From Hymenolepis diminuta (Eukaryota; Platyhelminthes; Cestoda; Cyclophyllidea; Hymenolepididae): a stretch of DNA of 64,000 nt. Within the stretch, counting starts at the first letter, position 1, and each line of letters begins with the position of its first letter. A program made the position numbers and the translations under genes. The DNA lies in contig CAADRB010000048.1 of assembly GCA_900708905.1 (NCBI GenBank), forward strand, positions 83,925 to 147,924, written 5' to 3'. Shown in pieces: positions 59,130-64,000 of the stretch. The notes beneath the pieces are model-generated. The model saw only the letters and a list, made by a program, of their open reading frames with translations, did no database searches and was not told where the DNA came from.

Positions 59130-60700
59130 TTTAACTACTGAAATTAGATTTTCAAGAAAACGAATGGCTTTTAAAAATGATGCAACTCTTGAATGTAATA
59201 ATAGTAAAGGTTCTTATCAGAAAGGCCTTCATTTCTGAATTTTGCAAATAGGTATCAACTTTGTACGTGGAAAATTATACATGAAGCATTAGCGCTTCTA
59301 TTTTTCCCTATCTTACTTATGTTTGTTAAGTAGCGCCTTTGAACATGTTAAGTTCATGCTGGTTTTAGATGATAACCACCACCATTAACCTTCATGAGAA
59401 TTTCAGTAACCGGAAACCTGGAAGTGGAAGTCCTTGTTGATCGTTGCATCTGATCCTGACGATAGTGGAAGAGTAACGGTTTCTTTTTGGGGAATATTCC
59501 TATGCAGTTGGTAACTATGCCGTCCATTGGATTCACTCGAATTACCTTGAGGTGGGGATTTATGCCTTTATAGACGGAAATTGGCTTTGTTCGCTGTTTT
59601 AGTCAGAACAGTTCATTTTATCGCGGGATTTCAAAGAAGAATCTATTGAACGCACTCTCCTTATTATCTTAGTTTTGCAATAGCGTTGTCATGAGTTTAG
59701 CATCTCACAACGTTAAGGTGGGGCTTAATGCTGGTGTCATCAGAAATTTTCCTTAACTGACTCACATAGTTCAATGCTGTAGAGTACTTGTGTTATTACG
59801 ATGCGAATAACAAAGAATCTTTTTAATTCGACCACTCATTTTGCCTTTGTCAGTGACAATTAGTCCAGACAAAACTTATAAATGTAGCTGTTAGTGATCT
59901 AGCGATGGGCTGATCTGCGATAACTCCTTAAAGAGGGTTTCTTCTGTTTTTTACTGCTTCTGGCTATAAATAGTCTTGGTACGAATCTAATTCTGTTTAA
60001 AAAACCAAAAACCGTCTTAAATTTAACTATTTCCTTATTTACTTCAGTCATCTGACAATTAAAGGTTGATCTTCACTCTGTTATAAATATGATTTGTCCC
60101 TCGTTTCTAAGCGGTTTATCGATTTTCCACTGGCATCCAACTGCTGTACTGAGCTTTACTCCATTCCGCCTAAACACTTAAGGGATTGATGTCTTATCTC
60201 TCCTCTCTCTGGATTAAATTTTTGGCGAAATCTCCCTTCTATTTCTATTTTTTGATGAAGGTCACTCGATATTGGCAGGACCATAGTTTGACTAGTTTCC
60301 TCCACTCAAAGCAACATTTTCAACCAAATGAATATGCCAACAGTTTGCAGAATTTCTGAACGGGTGTGCAATCACCTCGGTTTTAAGTCATAGCTCGCTC
60401 ATCTGGAACTTGAGATGAAAATTGCGACAAAAGAACAGTCTCAATCTATTACAATCTTATAAATACCAAATACAATTCTATTTCACATTATAGGTCGCCT
60501 TGCGTGGTATCCAGAGCGGTATCTTAGTGTCCCATCGTAGGATGAGCAGCCTTGGGTATGACTGATTATCCTCAATTCTTAAGTTTATCGCGTTTGTCCA
60601 CCTGAACACTTGCGATGTGACTTAAATAAGACTCAGGAGATGCTTTAGGTAAAATGTGATTAAGTGTCCACTATATTCTTTTAACGTTCATTTGAAATTT
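59130..60700. other. Intergenic spacer
   Basis: No supported gene. A minus-strand 58-codon frame (59527-59354) has a TATA-like box 45 nt before its ATG but no signal peptide; see the rejected items. Confidence 0.45.
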
Positions 60701-60711
60701 ATCTAATCAAA

Positions 60712-60749
60712 TTTGATTGAGTTCATATTGCAATATATACTCAATCAAA
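60712..60749. promoter_or_regulatory. Inverted repeat just upstream of a TATA box
   Basis: TTTGATTGAGT (60712-60722) and ACTCAATCAAA (60739-60749) are perfect 11-bp complements with a 16-nt spacer, ending 5 nt before TATATAA. It looks like a dyad site for a dimeric DNA-binding protein, or a chance AT-rich palindrome. Confidence 0.5.
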
Positions 60750-60754
60750 TGAGG

Positions 60755-60761
60755 TATATAA
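60755..60761 (+). promoter_or_regulatory. TATA box of the 60813 gene
   Basis: TATATAA lies 58 nt before the ATG. Confidence 0.55.
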
Positions 60762-60812
60762 CCACACACAGAAAATATTAACTTCATAGGGAAACGCGGA
60801 GATACCTCTAGA

Positions 60813-62290
60813 ATGTGCGAGCATTTAAAGTGGAAAGAGGAAATCGAATCAAGAAAACTTCGGTCTGGTGAAAGAACCTTTACTCAATCATTGCACAAAG
60901 TACCATATGTGCCTTTATATGAACGAACAATTAAGTTTAATTATATTTTCATATTAATTTTATTTATCCTTTTAATCAACTACTTACTTGTACTTTTAGG
61001 TATTGTAAAAAAACTGCCTTTTGAACTTATTCAACATCAGCAGACAATAAATCATGAATTTATTGATTTACAGGAGCGATTCCAATCAGTGCTAGAGGGA
61101 TCTGAGGCCTCAACACTTTACTTTTTCAACTACGATAGTGAGTTTAAAAAGTATACTATAACTTGGAATTCATGGTGCACTAATCAGGACATAGAAGGTT
61201 GGTTTAAAGTCGAGAATTCTGAAATAGAATTTCTATCGGAACACCATTCTTTCAATCCGAAGTTTCGAATATGCAAAGCTACAGGAAAACTCTTAGTTTT
61301 AGATATGGGAACGATTGAGGTTTTTGGTAATTTTGGTAAGATTTTTGTACTTTTTATTCAAATATTTATTGATTAACAAGTTAATAAATAGCGTGGATCT
61401 TTCATCTTATTCAAGAGAATCTCTCGAGGCGTAATTCATTAGGCGTATTTTCTACTCACAACGGAGCGGCTCATTGGGAATTTGCAACAGAAGCTATAGC
61501 CGCTAATATTCAACCTGAGCACGAAACCCAATCTTCAACTTTTGTTTACTTGTTTCATAATAAATCGACTATTTACCAAGTATGGCCAGACATTCGCCGT
61601 ATTACAGGATATCAAAGACTACATTTCATGCCCTATGTAAAACTTACGAGCAATTTCATGCGCGGAACCTTTGGAGCAGTGGCCAGTACCTCTTTAAACA
61701 ACTGTGTTGGCAAATTATCAGCATATGTCTCTGTGAAAAAGGATTTCAGTCTTCTGAATTTCTCGGCTCCTCAACGGGAAGTAGAGCAAATTTATTTTAA
61801 CAAAGAAGGAAGCATGGACTGTGATATTAACTATATGCAATGTATTCTAGATGCCTCAAAGAACAGACGAGGAATAATCGTGCAAAGAAGTAATGGTTCT
61901 GTCGAATTTTGGGAAGATCGTCAACCCAAATCTCCGTCGGTGATATATGTATCCGCAAGATCTCTCGATAATCTGCCTAATTCACCACATCCACCTGTTG
62001 TGGAATGGCCATTACAATCTATGGTAGCGATTTGTCACGTCAAATGTAGGGCTGTTCTAATAAGTCGCTTAGAAACGGGTGAACTGGTTAATGTCTTAGA
62101 ATATCCGGACTGTTGCAAATACGAGCGTCATCGGAAAATAATATTCCGATCAGAATGGAGTTTTGATCGCAGTTTACCCTCCCCGCCTGGTCCAATACTT
62201 GCGACGATCGATGTACGAACAATCAAATTTTTCTATAAAACATTTGATACTGCGTTTGTTCGTAACCTTAGTTCAAACTATTCTTGTTGA
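60813..62290 (+). CDS. Single-pass membrane protein of unknown family (473 aa, two exons)
   Basis: Exon 1 is 60813-61335 and exon 2 is 61392-62290, with a 56-nt phase-1 intron (GTAAGA...AAATAG). An alternative donor 9 nt earlier (61327) is also in frame and would drop three residues. Residues 1-42 are basic and polar. Residues about 43-65 (YIFILILFILLINYLLVLLG) form one membrane segment, with no cleavable signal, so this is probably a type II protein with its C-terminus in the lumen or outside. The remaining 400 residues look globular, with regular beta-like patches, ten or so Cys (for example NSWCTNQD, MDCDINYMQC, CHVKCRAV, DCCKYERH) and several Trp. I do not recognise a domain. Its base composition and codon choice resemble the other host genes, and no repeat overlaps it. 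TATA and an inverted repeat lie upstream. Confidence 0.8.
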
Positions 62291-64000
62291 TTGAGTTACT
62301 TTCTTGGTATTATTTTAACCCTGTGATTTTACTATGAGGAATTTGAATAGTCTGATCTAGTCCTGGGACAGTAAATATTGGCTCACTGTAAAATTATAAC
62401 CATAGGTTCATTGTAGTTACTTTCAAATAGACTAATTTTTGTACTTTTGGATCTGTGTTGTAATTTGAAGTATGACCAGGAGCGGATCGAAGTATTCCGA
62501 CTTTTCTCCTTCTAGATCTCACTTATTGGTATTAATGGAATTAAGATAGCATCCAAACGATGGAATAAAGTTCAATTCGCCCACTCAGGAATTAGCTGAT
62601 GGTGCTGGTGGAGCGTGCAACAAGCACTGTTATACTTCAAAAGTCGACGTATGACAGTTCTTTATGCGAGAATAGAATAGAAGTATTTTTGGTCAACAGG
62701 AATGAGCAACTTGAACACGCACGGGTAAATCGAGAAATAAAGGGTGACGTGCTGGGTGGAGTCACTCAGTAGAATTGAAAGCGAAGATGACAGGACAAGA
62801 ATTGGGATGTATGAGACAAAAAAATGGACAAAGATTCAATTCGTCACAATTAGGGTACTTAGAGTTTATAGTTATGGAGGCTACATGTAATAATAATAAG
62901 TCCCAGGCTCATTTAGGAAAGCATTTTCCAACGCTCATCCTGGTTTAGGGATCGTATCAGTAAGCCTCCTCGATGTGAAACCCGATTTCTACCAGTCCCA
63001 TTATTAGCCAAACCTAACCAATATGGGAAGGCGATTGATGTAGACTCATTTATCATTTAGATCCTTTTAATTACCCCTGCACACCTAGTTATATAATGTT
63101 TAAAGGACATCTAATTCAACAAATTTCTATGAAGACCAACACTGTTAGTGCATATTATACTTAGAAGTTAGGATGGAGATATGCAATCCGAAGAATCAAA
63201 GATTTCTGACAAATGAAGTCAAATTCATCTGTGATGACAAACTGTTGTCGATTAATGATACAGTTTTTGAAAGTAATAAAATCTCCCTATTAAAGGGCCT
63301 TCATTTGTGGCTTTCACAATTGAATATTCAGCTAGTATATCTATGGGAAAGCTGAAAGTGTTGGTGTTTCTGTTTACTTAATTTCATTTGCTTAAGTACT
63401 TATGTTTATTAAATAGTAGAGAAAATAAACAAAACTATTATTGATTTTGAGATGGATTGACCTATAGGCAAATCTAAATGAAGGTTTCGACCGATACAAA
63501 TAAGTGCCATTGGCAAGGTCAAAAGACTTGTAAGAACTTTAACCCATTTTATCTCAATTCTTCTTCAATTGCTTAGCTGTAAGTATTTGCAGACATACTA
63601 CATGCACTCAGTTAGTGAAACCAAATTGATAAATCTCTTTTTTCCTTTTTTTATTTCAAAATCTTTACATTTTTGGTGTGTTTACTTCGCCATTCGCCCT
63701 GTACGATTGTGGAAAGTAAAAACATTCATTTACTTATTTCACCTGAACAGATATGACCGTAGAGTGTATGAAATTTTGCAGAGATAAAACTAATATGGTA
63801 CTAGCTGCAGCCTTTTTTCTCACCATTAAAAGTAAAATAAACACTAAAAACTGCATAAAGAATTTTGATAGGACCCACTTTATTCTAATTAAATTTTTCT
63901 AGCTGTTGTCTTTAAGAAAATCCACTAAGATCAAAGAATTTTACCGAGGTTATTTCAAAGAATGAAAATATGTGGACAAGTTTACGCAGTTCAAATGTTT
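62291..64000. other. Intergenic end of window
   Basis: AT-rich. It contains a SINE-like fragment at 62885-63010 (-) and short open stretches without support (63173-63355, 63569-63787). Confidence 0.5.
62885..63010 (-). repeat. SINE-like 3' fragment
   Basis: The reverse complement reads GGATGAGCGTTGGAAAATGC and CTTTCCTAAATGAGCCTGGG. It matches the 3' end of the copies at 39200-39420 and 51305-51545. Confidence 0.45.

Noticed and set aside
59354..59572. Minus-strand TATAAA (59572-59567) 45 nt before an ATG at 59527 with a 58-codon frame
   Set aside because: The spacing matches the secreted cluster, but the product (MDGIVTNCIGIFPKKKPLL...) has no signal peptide, no intron after the start and no poly(A) signal nearby.

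Overview
This is eukaryotic, animal-type DNA: AT-rich, gene-sparse, with GT-AG introns, AATAAA poly(A) signals, TATA boxes and many decayed dispersed repeats. Short introns (40-188 nt) sit beside multi-kilobase ones. Together with a gypsy-type gag of a kind I associate with helminth genomes, mariner relics and LTR-like/SINE-like repeats, this suggests a lophotrochozoan, most likely a parasitic flatworm. That placement is inference, and no species is claimed.

Left third (1-31 kb). The first 15 kb holds no gene I can support. It contains a solo-LTR/TRIM-like repeat, a dead mariner element (5507-6870) and a further LTR-like block (about 9240-9745). A six-exon, 558-aa coiled-coil/serine-rich protein gene runs from 15504 to 26164 (+), and every intron is in phase 0. 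It is followed by a two-exon membrane RING protein (28307-29223, +) whose layout matches CGRRF1. Both genes have a splice-acceptor-like AG 2-3 nt before the ATG, which fits a 5'UTR intron or spliced-leader trans-splicing.

Middle and right (31-59 kb). The most interesting part is a loose cluster of five genes with one shared plan. Each has a TATA box 40-50 nt before the ATG, a tiny first exon that is almost only a signal peptide, an intron directly after it, and a quickly evolving low-complexity remainder rich in Pro/Gln/Arg/Asn/Ser. They are 31477-32282 (+), 35261-35764 (-), 44836-45272 (-), 46956-47709 (-) and 54605-59123 (+). The 46956-47709 product carries five perfect R-X-K/R-R furin-type sites plus one K-X-R-R variant. 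Each site is followed by a Ser/Asn-led segment, and two are exact 34-residue tandem units, so it looks like a secreted polypeptide precursor cut into related peptides. The 54605 gene encodes a 707-aa secreted Pro/Gln/Tyr-rich protein with internal repeats. Between these genes lie two relics of one gypsy-type gag region, a second mariner relic, several copies of an LTR-like family and several SINE-like copies.

Right end (59-64 kb). A two-exon gene (60813-62290, +) encodes a 473-aa single-pass membrane protein that I do not recognise. Its promoter has an 11-bp perfect inverted repeat just upstream of a TATA box. The last 1.7 kb holds only a SINE-like fragment.
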